Positions 32,412 through 41,945 are shown, counted from the first letter of the stretch. The stretch: DNA of 56,449 bases from UBA1926 sp002337215 (GCA_963973795.1 CAXBAF010000025.1:1-56449); one strand, 5' to 3'. Program-made: numbers and translations. The notes: a model not told the origin generated them from the letters alone.

Positions 32412-33649
32412 ACCCCGAGCTCCTCGAAACGCCTCTCGATCGCCAGGCGGATCCGTTCCGCCGTCTCACGATAGACCTCCGGCGGGCCCCCGATCGGATC
32501 CGGGATGTCCCCATCAGGATCCAGCCGCTCGATTTTCGCGACGCCATCGCCGGCTCCATCCGTCCGATCGGCCGCTCCGAACCCCGAGAGCAACGCCCGG
32601 GCCCGGTCGCCGTGCGCATCGGTCATCACGAACACCCGCTCCGCCTCGGCCACCATCGCCGCCGTGAGCCCCCGGGAACGGTGCTGAGAAAGATCGCCCC
32701 CCAGTTCGCGGGCGGCGTCCCGGGCCTCCGGCGTCGCCGTCATCCCGTTGCCCGCCACCACACCCGCGGACGCGACGACCGTCTCGGTCCCGTCTTCGGT
32801 CGCTCGTTCCGCGAGCATCGCCCGGGCGATCGCCTCGGCCATCGGGCTCCGGCAGGTATTCCCCGTGCACACAAACAGGATCGTCCGCCGCAACGCCGCC
32901 ATGACTCGCTCCTCCGGCACCGCGCCCCCCTCGGACACCTCGAACGCCCCGTTCAGCCGGATGCGCACGCTCGTGGACGCCGCCCGGGACGGGATCGATC
33001 CGGCGTCGAGGATCATCCCCTCGAATCCCTCCCGGTCCAGCACCTCCTGTGCGGCGACGCGGTGATCGGGCCGGCGTTCGTCGCGCCAACGCATCCCACC
33101 CAATCGGTCGGCGATGAGGGGCGCATCAGTCGCCGAGATCAGTGCACGCGCCACGCTGTGGTCGGGCACGCGGACGGCGAGCCAACCGGCGCCCGATGGA
33201 TCGCCGTCGGCCGGCTCATGATCGGCCTTCGCGGTCGTAAACACCCCGGCGGGGACGCCGAGCGTGGCGCACACGCGATCCAGAGACGCCGAATCCTGCT
33301 CGAGAATCAGCCGAACCGGGCCCGGCAGCAGCCCGCGCACAAGCCGACGGTGGACCGCGGTGGGCAGCGATGCCACCCGCTCGATCGAGCCGACCGAATC
33401 CGCATGCCACGTATGGCGCGGGGTGTCGGACGGCGCCCCGGCCGGGCCTCCCGGCCCGCATTGCGCGTCGTTCAGCCTGTCCAGCGCATGCGGCGCGCGG
33501 GCCGAGGCAAAGACGCCGTAGACCGTCTCGGTCGGCGTGATCACGAGACCGCCCCCGCCGATCGTCTCGGCCGCGGATCGCACCGCTTCCGCGAGCGTCT
33601 CCGCATCCAGCCCGAGCAACGTCACCCGATTCTCCGCGCCGGTCCACAT
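32408..33649 (-). CDS. Fusion of a Sua5/YrdC-like domain and a YwlE-type low-molecular-weight phosphatase
   Basis: A 413-residue fusion. The N-terminal ~220 residues have Sua5/YrdC fold marks (GLVITPTETVYG and GWLAVRVPDHSVARALI). The usual Lys/Arg-rich motif after the PTETVYG strand and the Ser-Ala-Asn motif are not found (PLIADRLGG takes the latter's place), so threonylcarbamoyl-AMP synthesis is doubtful. The C-terminal ~160 residues are a complete phosphatase: P-loop VCTGNTCRSPMAE, SAGV region, and general acid in DIPDPIGG. The Thr in CTGNTCR is the residue that favours phosphoarginine in YwlE. No Shine-Dalgarno sequence precedes the ATG at 33649; a longer start (33706) is possible. Confidence 0.85.
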   Translation of the reverse strand: MWTGAENRVTLLGLDAETLAEAVRSAAETIGGGGLVITPTETVYGVFASARAPHALDRLNDAQCGPGGPAGAPSDTPRHTWHADSVGSIERVASLPTAVHRRLVRGLLPGPVRLILEQDSASLDRVCATLGVPAGVFTTAKADHEPADGDPSGAGWLAVRVPDHSVARALISATDAPLIADRLGGMRWRDERRPDHRVAAQEVLDREGFEGMILDAGSIPSRAASTSVRIRLNGAFEVSEGGAVPEERVMAALRRTILFVCTGNTCRSPMAEAIARAMLAERATEDGTETVVASAGVVAGNGMTATPEARDAARELGGDLSQHRSRGLTAAMVAEAERVFVMTDAHGDRARALLSGFGAADRTDGAGDGVAKIERLDPDGDIPDPIGGPPEVYRETAERIRLAIERRFEELGV

Positions 33650-34077
33650 CAATACAATGTAACCGTGACGTCGGGAACCGTGTTCACGAGCACAAACATA
33701 ACACAAACACCGCCGACGGCTACTGGAGTTCAGTGCGGGTCAACTCGGCGATCGCCGGCCCGACACGCCCCGTCTGATTGGTGTGTGTTTGCCACAGACA
33801 GATCGCGGCGACTTGTCACGACAGTTTGAATCCGGCCCGCAATCCGTCCGTATAGAGCACTTGTATAGACTCCTTCGTGCCGCGGCCCCTCCTCTTGGAA
33901 TGGCGCGGTGCGCACACGGAGCGACCGCGGCGCGTGGGAGCCCGCACGCGCTCCCGTTGCGGGAGTGCCCGTACTGTCATGTTCGCGGGACATGGCGCGG
34001 GGCCTGGCTTTCAGAACAGCCGACCAAGAAGCGTCCGCCGGACCAGCGGACCCGCACCAGCCGAAGGGGATCACACG
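33650..34077. promoter_or_regulatory. Divergent intergenic region before the pilin-like gene
   Basis: No gene seen. Two TATAGA boxes (33851-33856, 33864-33869) could be -10 elements for the plus-strand gene. Further on, GGGAGC (33936-33941) can pair with GCTCCC (33950-33955), or CTCCC (33951-33955) can pair with GGGAG (33961-33965), but not both. A CGGCGATCGCCG palindrome lies at 33746-33757. Confidence 0.35.
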
Positions 34078-35238
34078 ATGCCGCGTCACACGCTTCCGAC
34101 TCGTTCCAGCCCGGTGATCACAACCCGGCGGGCCTTCTCGCTCATCGAATTGCTGACGGTGATCTTCATCATCGCGCTCATGATCGCGATCCTGCTGCCC
34201 GCCCTCGGCGCGGTCCGCTCGAGCGGGCGGCAGGCCTCGACGAAGGCGCTGCTCGCAGGCCTGAACCAGGCCGCGGGACAGTTCGAACTCGACAACCGCC
34301 GGCAGCCCGGCTATTTCGACGCCGACCAGATCGGATCGACGACCAACTTCTCCGCCGGCGCCGGCGCGGGGCTGACCTACATGGAGAACGCCCTGCTCGA
34401 CCTCTCGGGCGGCGACGCGATCTCGGTCGGGACTCCCGCCGACACGACCGGCTGGATCGAGGTCAACCCGACGGGCGATGCCGCCAGTGCGATCTGGGTC
34501 AAGCCCGACCTGATCGGCGTCGGCGAGGACGCCTACTTCCTGCCCAGCGCCGAGAACCTCGCGTACATGAGCGACAACCAGCAGCCGGGCACGATCAACG
34601 ATCAAGCGATCGGCGAGGCGACGGGCCTGCCCGACCTGACCGACCCGTTCGGCCAGCCCATCCTTGCCTGGATCGAGAACAACAACGGACCGACCTCGAT
34701 CCGTGAATCGCACCAGTTCGCGACCGAGAACGTCGACGATGGCCGCGCTCTCTTCTATTGGGCGGGCAACGGCTCGATGCTCTCCAGCCCCAGTCTGGGT
34801 GAGCAGGGCCAGGACATGACCGCCAACCCCGTGCCGGGTCAGATCGGGAGCCTGATCGGCCAGGGCGCGCTCAACAGCGGCGGGCACGAGGCGATCGAGG
34901 GTGTGATGGCCGCCCTGCTCGGCCACCCCGGCTACCCCGACGAGGCGTTCCTCAACGGCTTCGATTACGACAACATCTATCCCAAGCGCCCGCGCGGGTC
35001 GTTCGTCGCCCACTCCGCCGGGCCCGACGGGGTCTATCTCGGCGCCGCCGACAAGCGGCTGAGCCGGGTCGTCCCGGGCGACGCGTTGGGCGGCGGGAGC
35101 TTCAACATCACCTACGGCGTCAACTTCTTCAACACCGCCATGCCCAGCAGCGCCGACGACCGCCGCAAGGGCGAGAACAACCAGCCCATCACGACCGACT
35201 TCCTCGAAGGCTTCGACGATCTCATCGTCGCCCAGTAG
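34078..35238 (+). CDS. Type IV pilin-like protein
   Basis: A 386-residue prepilin-like protein. The leader MPRHTLPTRSSPVITTRR is followed by the prepilin peptidase site and helix AFSLIELLTVIFIIALMIAI. The large soluble domain ends with a region typical of planctomycete pseudopilins (GSFVAHSAGPDGVYLG). AAGGGGA before the ATG at 34078 fixes the start over longer frames. The gene is monocistronic, ended by a strong terminator at 35329-35358. comEC follows, so a role in DNA uptake is possible. Confidence 0.88.
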   Translation: MPRHTLPTRSSPVITTRRAFSLIELLTVIFIIALMIAILLPALGAVRSSGRQASTKALLAGLNQAAGQFELDNRRQPGYFDADQIGSTTNFSAGAGAGLTYMENALLDLSGGDAISVGTPADTTGWIEVNPTGDAASAIWVKPDLIGVGEDAYFLPSAENLAYMSDNQQPGTINDQAIGEATGLPDLTDPFGQPILAWIENNNGPTSIRESHQFATENVDDGRALFYWAGNGSMLSSPSLGEQGQDMTANPVPGQIGSLIGQGALNSGGHEAIEGVMAALLGHPGYPDEAFLNGFDYDNIYPKRPRGSFVAHSAGPDGVYLGAADKRLSRVVPGDALGGGSFNITYGVNFFNTAMPSSADDRRKGENNQPITTDFLEGFDDLIVAQ

Positions 35239-35248
35239 AGTCCCAGTC

Positions 35249-35278
35249 GCACCCAGTTGCACCCAGTTGCACCCAGTT
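35249..35278. repeat. Three tandem copies of a 10-bp unit
   Basis: GCACCCAGTT is repeated three times without a break, 10 bases after the pilin-like gene stop. It is noncoding; the role is unknown and it may be slippage. Confidence 0.75.
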
Positions 35279-35328
35279 CGTCCCGGCTAGATCCGGCGAA
35301 GCCCCGAGTTCAGCAATACACAATTCTG

Positions 35329-35358
35329 TGGCACGGCGCGCACCGCCGTGCCATTTTT
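35329..35358 (+). terminator. Strong intrinsic terminator after the pilin-like gene
   Basis: TGGCACGGCG pairs perfectly with CGCCGTGCCA around a 5-base loop, followed by five T (35354-35358). Confidence 0.93.
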
Positions 35359-35376
35359 CTGTCGTGACGTTCACCC

Positions 35377-38049
35377 ATGCCCCCTGCGGTTGCCGCACCG
35401 GTCCTGATCGGCGACGATGTCCGCGTGCACGACGCGCCGCACCGAATTCCGACGCGCCGGGACGCCCGAAGGCGGTCGTGGTCCTGCTTCGCCGCAGCCG
35501 CGATGGGCGTGCTCGCCGCGCGGTGGTCGATGCGGATCCATCTTGACGGCATCGCCGGACCGACGCACCTCTCCCCCATCGCGTTCGGTCTCGCGGGCAC
35601 GCTCGCATCGCTCGTGCTCCTTGTCCCGTCCCGGCTTGCGCGCGTGCTGATGCTTTTCGCGTGCGTGTGCCTCGGGTTCGCCGCCGCTCGTGCCCAACTC
35701 GCCGAGCCGCCGCCCGACCATCTGTCGCGCCTGGTCGCGGGGATGACGCCGTCGGAGGCCCCGCCGCTCATCCGCGTGCGGGGTGTCGTCGTCAGCGACC
35801 CAAGGACCGACGACGCCGAGCCGGGCACGCTCGACGAGAAACTCATGCGCTTCGACGAGCCGGCGATCTCCTTTGAACTGGACGCCGACACGCTGGTGCT
35901 CGCGGACGGCTCTCGGAGCGCGACGGGCACACTCCGCGTGCTCACCGAGGGGCTGGAAGAGGGCAACCTGCGCGTGGGCGACCGCATCGAAGCGCTCGGC
36001 ATGTTCCGCGGCCCGGCCGCGCCGACGAACCCGGGGCAGGCCGACGGTCGGCTCTGGTCGCGCCAGCGCGGCGGCGCGGGAACGCTCCGCGCCAGCACCG
36101 GAACCATCACGAGGCTCGAGCCGCACGGCGGGGTGGACGGCGCGCGCTCACAGGCGATCCGCGCAGCGTCGTCCGTGCGCCGACGAGCGCGCACGATGAT
36201 CGACACCGACGAGCCGGGCGCCGACGCCGTGCGCGCGATGCTCGTCGGCGAACGGGCCGCGAGCGGGCGCACCACCTCGGCCTACGCGCGCACCGGCACG
36301 GCTCATCTGCTCGCCATCTCGGGGTTCCACCTCTCGGTCCTCGCGATGCTCACCGTCGGGCTCGTGCGCGTCACGGGCGACCGCCCGCGCGCCGAGGCGT
36401 TCGTCGGGCTCGCGTTCCTCGGTGCCTACCTGCTCATCGTTCCGGCCAATACGCCGATCGTCCGCGCCGCCCTGCTCGCCGCGGCGATGCTCATCTCCCG
36501 AGCGTTCGCGCGCCGGTGGGATCACCTCACGGTGCTCGGGTGGGTCGCGCTGCTGCTCGTGCTCGCGCGCCCGATGGACCTCACCACGCTCGGCTTCCAG
36601 CTCACGATGGGCCTCACCGCCCTGCTCGTCTGGATGGCCGCCGACCGGCACCCGTGGACCGTCGGGCGCACGATGCGGTTCACGCTCGACGCGTCGCTGG
36701 GCCGACCGGTCACGCGGCGCGCGCTCGGGGCGGAGTTTGTGCGCGCTCACGCGGTCACGGCCCTGGTCGCGTGGCTCGTCAGCGCCCCGGTGATCCTCTA
36801 CCACACCGGGTCGTTCAACCCGCTCACGCCGGTCGCGGTGATCGCGACGACGCCGATCGCGTCGCTCATCCAGGTCGTCGGGCTCGCCGGGCTGTCGGTC
36901 TCGATGGTCTCCGATCCGATCGGCGGGTTCCTGCTCGATGCTTCGCTGGTGCTCGGGCGTGCGCTCGCGTGGGTCGCCGGTGTGTTCGACTCGGCCGGGA
37001 CGCACCGGGTCGCGCCCCCGGTCTCGGCGGCGTGGTCGATCGCCGCGGCCTGCGGCATCCTGTGGCTCGTCGCGCGCGCCCGCCTCCGCGACTGGCGGCC
37101 CTGGGCCGGGCTGGCGGCGGTCGTGCTCTGGTTCGGGGTCGAGGTTCACGAATCGGGCTCGCTCGACCGGGGCGTCGCGGCGCGGGTGGACATGCTCGCG
37201 GTGGGGGACGGGTCGTGCCTACTTGTGCGCGCGGGGGACGACGCCGTGCTGTGGGACGCGGGCTCGCTGCGCCCGCGCCTCGGCGTGCGGACGATCCCGT
37301 CATCGCTGCGCGAGCTGGGCTCGCCCCGCGTGCGCACGGCCCTGATCACGCACGCGAACGTCGATCACTACGGCGCGCTGCCCGACGCGGCGGTCGCGAT
37401 CGGGCTGCGCCGCGTGCTGGTCAGCGCGCCGGCGCTCGCGGAGATGCGCGCATCACACGCCGATTCCGCGGAACGGATGTTTCTCGCGCAGATGGACCGG
37501 CTCGGCGTGGTCGTTGAGCCGATCGCGAAAGGCGAGACCCTCCGGCTCGGGGGCGCGACGCTCGGCGTGCTCTGGCCCTCGGAAACACCGCCGGTGAGCA
37601 TCCGCGCCGCCAACGACCGCTCGCTGGTCGCCCGGCTCGAGGTGCCCACCGAATCCGGCGAACGGCGTGTGCTGCTCGTGGGCGACATCCAGCGGTCGGC
37701 GATGCTGATGCTGCTCGCCGGCGATGGTCCACCCGGCGACGCGGGCCGCGGTGTCGGCCTGCTCGACGCGGACGTCATGGAGCTCGCGCACCACGGGAGC
37801 CACCACGCGGTGGCCGAGGCGTTCGTGGAGGCGGTTGGCCCCTCGGCGGTGCTGCAGTCCACGGGGCGGGGCCGGCTCGGGGACCGGCGCTGGAACCGGG
37901 TGAAGCGGGACCTCGGCGCGTGGTGGGGGATCACCGCGCGGGACGGGGCGTTGTGGGCCGAGATCCGCGACGACGGGTCGGTCGAAACAGGATCGGTCAA
38001 TGCCGGCCCGATCCGCGCCGGGCCGCTGCGAACCGACCGAGCCGACTGA
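35377..38049 (+). CDS. comEC: ComEC/Rec2 DNA-uptake channel
   Basis: An 890-residue inner membrane protein that carries single-stranded DNA across the membrane during natural transformation. It has an N-terminal DUF4131-type region with helices, the competence domain (TGTAHLLAISGFHLSVLAML, then further helices to about 580), and a C-terminal metallo-beta-lactamase domain (about 600-870) with THANVDHYGAL and ELAHHGSHHA. Full length. The ATG at 35377 has no clear Shine-Dalgarno sequence. No comEA or comF is adjacent. Confidence 0.93.
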   Translation: MPPAVAAPVLIGDDVRVHDAPHRIPTRRDARRRSWSCFAAAAMGVLAARWSMRIHLDGIAGPTHLSPIAFGLAGTLASLVLLVPSRLARVLMLFACVCLGFAAARAQLAEPPPDHLSRLVAGMTPSEAPPLIRVRGVVVSDPRTDDAEPGTLDEKLMRFDEPAISFELDADTLVLADGSRSATGTLRVLTEGLEEGNLRVGDRIEALGMFRGPAAPTNPGQADGRLWSRQRGGAGTLRASTGTITRLEPHGGVDGARSQAIRAASSVRRRARTMIDTDEPGADAVRAMLVGERAASGRTTSAYARTGTAHLLAISGFHLSVLAMLTVGLVRVTGDRPRAEAFVGLAFLGAYLLIVPANTPIVRAALLAAAMLISRAFARRWDHLTVLGWVALLLVLARPMDLTTLGFQLTMGLTALLVWMAADRHPWTVGRTMRFTLDASLGRPVTRRALGAEFVRAHAVTALVAWLVSAPVILYHTGSFNPLTPVAVIATTPIASLIQVVGLAGLSVSMVSDPIGGFLLDASLVLGRALAWVAGVFDSAGTHRVAPPVSAAWSIAAACGILWLVARARLRDWRPWAGLAAVVLWFGVEVHESGSLDRGVAARVDMLAVGDGSCLLVRAGDDAVLWDAGSLRPRLGVRTIPSSLRELGSPRVRTALITHANVDHYGALPDAAVAIGLRRVLVSAPALAEMRASHADSAERMFLAQMDRLGVVVEPIAKGETLRLGGATLGVLWPSETPPVSIRAANDRSLVARLEVPTESGERRVLLVGDIQRSAMLMLLAGDGPPGDAGRGVGLLDADVMELAHHGSHHAVAEAFVEAVGPSAVLQSTGRGRLGDRRWNRVKRDLGAWWGITARDGALWAEIRDDGSVETGSVNAGPIRAGPLRTDRAD

Positions 38050-38055
38050 GCCGGG

Positions 38056-40158
38056 TCAGGGCCGAGCGGGCCCACCGAGCTTGCGGATCGCCTCGTCGAT
38101 CGCCTTGCGGCGGTTGGCGTTGTCGATGGTGGGCGCGACGCCCTCGAGGAACGCGGCCGCCTCTCGAGGCCCGGCACGCGAGGCGATGTAGCCCGAGAGC
38201 TCGACCGCGTCGCGTTCTTCCTGGTAGCGGCGCAGGTTCCGGCGGAGGAGTCCCTCGAACCGCGTGTCGGGGCCCGCCTCGAGCGCCGCGCGACCCGCGT
38301 GCCAGAGCGCGTCCTGCAGGATCAACGTCTTCTGGCGGGCGGGGTCGATGCGGTTGTACGCGTCGGCGAGCGCGTTGTATCGCCCCGTCCGGTAGAGCGG
38401 CAGAACCATCTGCAGCGCGACGGCGTTGCCGACCGCGTCGGGCTTGTCTTTGAGCAACGCCGCCGAAAGCCTCGCCGCGTCATCGTCGCGCCCTGCGATG
38501 GTCAGGTCGCGGATCGCCTTGTCGTATCGCTCCGCCTTGAGCATCTCGGCGACGATGTCCCGGACCGGGCGCGCGTTTTCGAACGAAACGTTTGCCCCGA
38601 GGCGCGTCCCCGCCTTGGAATCGGGGACGAACGTCACGAGGGGATCGCCCAGCACGTTGAGCTTCCACGCGGGGCCCGACGGCTGACGCACCGCGACGCC
38701 CCACGGCAGGCCGCCCAGGAGCCGGCCCGCGACCTGCGGCGTCTGCACGAACGCCGTCAGGAACGGTTCGTCGATCGACCCGTAGAACAGGTACGCGCCG
38801 TGTTCGAGCCAGCGACCCGCGACGGAACGGACGCTGCCCGGCACCCGGCTCGACCACGAGTGGACGAGGTGGACCGCGGCGGGGGATTCGAGCAGCGGGA
38901 TGTCGCCCGGGTAGGCGTTGCCATCGCCCAGCGCGAAATACACGACGCCCCCCTTGCTGTTGATGAGCACGAGGTCGGCGTCGATCCCGCCGCGGACCGC
39001 CGTGCGCCAATCGCGGACGCCGTTGTCGGGCGTGTCATGAACTTCGACGCTCATCCCGCCCCGGTCGATGATGCGCCCGGCGCTGGTCGCGTCGTAGAGG
39101 TCCCAGGGGTCGCCGCGCCCGTAGCCGTCGAAGAGCCAGGCCGAGTCGGCGGGGATGAACATGCCGCACATCGCGCGGTAGAGCGACGACTGCGCATCGC
39201 CGAACATCGCGCCGGCCCACGCCCAGCGGTTGCCGATGCCGCCGCGGTGGCGCCCGATCAGATCGGTGAGTGCTTTCTCGTCCTTGCCGTCGATACCCAG
39301 CCCCACGCGGAGCGCGCCGTTGCCGAGAATGGTGATGCTGTCGATGTCGTCACCCAGGTTTTCCCACGAAACGCCGACGGCTTCGAGTTGCTGCTGGATG
39401 GTGCCCGCGAGCGCGCGCATGTCGTTGCCGGTCATCTGCCCGTTCACCCCGCCCTGCGGCTGGGCGAAGACGACGACCTGGGCGCGTCCCGCGGCGAGAG
39501 CGAGGCCCGCGATCCACGAGGGGTCCGACGGGTCGATCGAGACGGCGCCGTTGGGGCCGATGCCGTTGGCGCGCATCTTCTCGAGCACCTTGACCATCGT
39601 CGTCGACTCTTCGTTCCGGTCGAGCGTGCGCCCGAGGACGGAGATGATCCGCTTGGCGCTCTCGGTCGGGCTTTCGGGCCACGGCTCGGAATCATCGGGT
39701 GTCCAGCGGATGACCGAGCCCGGCTTGAAGGCGCGGACGAACCGCGCGATGTTCTCGGCCGCGAGCACGCTCCCGTCATCGATGAGCACGGGGAAACGCG
39801 TGAGCCCGCCCCAAAGCCCGATGACCCGGGCGGCATCGGTCGCGTTGTTGACGATGATCACGGCGCTGGGCACCTGCTGGGCTTCGCGGAGGACATGGGC
39901 ACGCGCGCCCAGGCGGGTGGGGGCGGGGTAGCCGTCGGTCTGGGCGAGCAGCTGGCCGATGGTGATCTGGGCCGTGGCGGGCTGAGCCTCGGCCTGCGCA
40001 GCGGGGGGGCTCTCCGGCTGGGTGGCGGGCTGGCTCTCGGGCTGGCTCTCGGGCTGGCTCTCGGGCTGGGCGAACACATCGTCCTGGGCGGACGCGGTGA
40101 CCGCGAGTGCTGCGGAGAGGAGTGTCGCGAGAATGGTGTGATGTCGTGTGGTCGTCAT
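38056..40158 (-). CDS. Large secreted protein, possible caspase/gingipain-like fold, function unknown
   Basis: A 700-residue exported protein. Signal peptide to about 25 (LATLLSAALAVTASAQ), then a QPESQPESQPESQPATQPES linker. A region (VPSAVIIVNNATDAARVIGLW, VLIDDGS, NIARFVRAFKPG) resembles the beta-alpha units of cell-surface hydrolases. Later stretches (VPGSVRSVAGRWLEHGAYLF, GSIDEPF, VLGDPLVTFVP) recall the C-terminal part of gingipain (C25) and TIGR03790-like proteins. A catalytic His-Cys pair was not identified. The C-terminal ~140 residues are helical (TPR-like). Start at 40158 is chosen for the signal peptide. Confidence 0.65.
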   Translation of the reverse strand: MTTTRHHTILATLLSAALAVTASAQDDVFAQPESQPESQPESQPATQPESPPAAQAEAQPATAQITIGQLLAQTDGYPAPTRLGARAHVLREAQQVPSAVIIVNNATDAARVIGLWGGLTRFPVLIDDGSVLAAENIARFVRAFKPGSVIRWTPDDSEPWPESPTESAKRIISVLGRTLDRNEESTTMVKVLEKMRANGIGPNGAVSIDPSDPSWIAGLALAAGRAQVVVFAQPQGGVNGQMTGNDMRALAGTIQQQLEAVGVSWENLGDDIDSITILGNGALRVGLGIDGKDEKALTDLIGRHRGGIGNRWAWAGAMFGDAQSSLYRAMCGMFIPADSAWLFDGYGRGDPWDLYDATSAGRIIDRGGMSVEVHDTPDNGVRDWRTAVRGGIDADLVLINSKGGVVYFALGDGNAYPGDIPLLESPAAVHLVHSWSSRVPGSVRSVAGRWLEHGAYLFYGSIDEPFLTAFVQTPQVAGRLLGGLPWGVAVRQPSGPAWKLNVLGDPLVTFVPDSKAGTRLGANVSFENARPVRDIVAEMLKAERYDKAIRDLTIAGRDDDAARLSAALLKDKPDAVGNAVALQMVLPLYRTGRYNALADAYNRIDPARQKTLILQDALWHAGRAALEAGPDTRFEGLLRRNLRRYQEERDAVELSGYIASRAGPREAAAFLEGVAPTIDNANRRKAIDEAIRKLGGPARP

Positions 40159-40271
40159 GCGTCGGGAGCCTACGGGGTTCGGGGAAGAAACGCGGGCCTG
40201 GGCGGTCGGTCTCGGAACGGGCTGTCGGTCGGCCTCCCAGCCGGGGAGGGCTTTGGCATACGCTTGGTCCC

Positions 40272-41927
40272 ATGCCGAATCTGACCCGGGAACAGTTCGT
40301 ACACCTCGCAGGGCGCGAGAGTTCGCCACAGGCCGGGCCGGGTGCTGGGGCCGGGGGGGGTGAGACGCTCGCGATCCCGATCGGCGTCCGGCTGCTCGCC
40401 GACCAGTTGACCCCCGTGCTCGCCTATCGGCGTTTGGTCGCCCCGGATGAACGCACGGCCCCCTCGTTCCTGCTCGAATCGGTGGAAAACGGGGATCGTC
40501 TGGGTCGGCACTCGATCCTGGGGTCGCGCCCCGTCGTCGAGGTCGTGGCGCGGGGGCACGGGGTCGAGATCACCGATCGGCGTGGGTCCGAAACACGGGT
40601 GAGCCGGTCCGAAGAGGCCGACCCCGCCGATGCGCTGCGGCAGATCACGCGGGGTATCCGTCTCGTCCCGCCCACCGAGTCGGTGGACCGGGGGCTGCTC
40701 CCGTCGTGCATCTGGGGCGGCTGGTTCGGGTACGCGAGCTACGACACCGTCCGCTACGCCGAGCCCGAGAAGCTCTCGGTCGGCAGCGCGCCGCCCGACG
40801 ACCGGAACCTCCCCGACCTGCACTTCGGGCTCTATGACGGCGTGATCGCGTTCGACCATGTCGAGCGGCTCGTGCACGTGGTGCAGCTCGCATTTGTCGG
40901 CCCCGAAGATGACGCGGGCGCCATCTACGACAGGGCGGTCGAGAAACTCCGGTCCCGGGTCGAGGAGATCCAGACCCACAGCAAGCCGCTGCCCGCGGGC
41001 ACGGTCGCCCCGGCTCATGCGAAGACCGCGCCCATGCCCAGCAACATCTCGCGGGGCGAGCACGCGGAGATGGTCTCGCGCGCGAAGGAGTACATCGCGG
41101 CGGGGGATATCTTCCAGGTGGTCCTGGGGCAGCGGTTCGAGCGCACGAGTGCCGCGGACCCGTTCGACGTGTACCGCGCGCTGCGGGCGGTCAACCCCAG
41201 CCCCTACATGGTCTACATGCAGGCGGGGCCCTGCATTCTGGTCGCGTCGAGCCCCGAGATTCTCTGCCGGGTCGAGCGGGCCGACAACGCCGGCTTCATG
41301 GTCACCAACCGCCCGCTGGCGGGGACGCGGAAGCGGGGGAAGACGCCCGCCGAGGATCTCGCGCTCGAGCGCGAGCTGCTCGCCGACGAGAAGGAGCGGG
41401 CCGAGCACATCATGCTCGTGGACCTGGGCCGCAACGACGTTGGTGTCGTCGCGAAGCCGGGCACGATCGAGCTGAGCGAGGTCATGTCGATCGAGCGGTA
41501 CAGCCACGTGATGCACATCTCCTCGACGGTGACGGGGCTGCTGCGCGACGGGCTCGATTGCTGGGACGCGCTGCGGGCGGCGCTGCCGGTCGGGACGATC
41601 AGCGGCGCGCCCAAGATCCGCGCGATGCAGATCATCGACGAACTCGAGCCCGTGCGCCGGGGGCCCTACGGCGGGGGTATGGGCGCGATCGGGCTCGACG
41701 GGCAGATGGACATCGCGCTGGCGCTGCGGACGATGGTCGTCCCCGTCGCGATGCACGATGATCAGGCAGGCGTGTGGACGTATCACATCCAGGCGTCGGG
41801 GGGCATCGTCGCCGACAGCAACGCCGACGACGAGTTCATGGAAACGGTCAACAAGGCCGCGGCGCTGGGACGCGCGGTCGATCTCGCCGAGCAGGCGTTC
41901 GGGAGCGGGCCGGCCGCGAACGCCTAG
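40272..41927 (+). CDS. trpE: Anthranilate synthase component I
   Basis: A 551-residue chorismate-using enzyme that makes anthranilate for tryptophan synthesis with TrpG. The N-terminal domain carries the LLESVENGDRLGRHSILG segment. The catalytic domain has IAAGDIFQVVLGQRFER, PSPYMVYMQAG, TRKRGKTPAEDLALERELL, LVDLGRNDVG, GTISGAPKIRAM and the final GGIVADSN. trpG is not adjacent. PabB is a possible alternative, but the full motif set and length favour TrpE. No Shine-Dalgarno sequence is clear at the ATG. Confidence 0.93.
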   Translation: MPNLTREQFVHLAGRESSPQAGPGAGAGGGETLAIPIGVRLLADQLTPVLAYRRLVAPDERTAPSFLLESVENGDRLGRHSILGSRPVVEVVARGHGVEITDRRGSETRVSRSEEADPADALRQITRGIRLVPPTESVDRGLLPSCIWGGWFGYASYDTVRYAEPEKLSVGSAPPDDRNLPDLHFGLYDGVIAFDHVERLVHVVQLAFVGPEDDAGAIYDRAVEKLRSRVEEIQTHSKPLPAGTVAPAHAKTAPMPSNISRGEHAEMVSRAKEYIAAGDIFQVVLGQRFERTSAADPFDVYRALRAVNPSPYMVYMQAGPCILVASSPEILCRVERADNAGFMVTNRPLAGTRKRGKTPAEDLALERELLADEKERAEHIMLVDLGRNDVGVVAKPGTIELSEVMSIERYSHVMHISSTVTGLLRDGLDCWDALRAALPVGTISGAPKIRAMQIIDELEPVRRGPYGGGMGAIGLDGQMDIALALRTMVVPVAMHDDQAGVWTYHIQASGGIVADSNADDEFMETVNKAAALGRAVDLAEQAFGSGPAANA

Positions 41928-41945
41928 CGCACCGGAGGACGAGCG

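Noticed and set aside
38299..40284. 661-codon plus-strand frame opposite the large secreted protein
   Set aside because: Its translation is Arg/Asp/Val-rich with no domain and mirrors the GC-rich antisense of the real gene.
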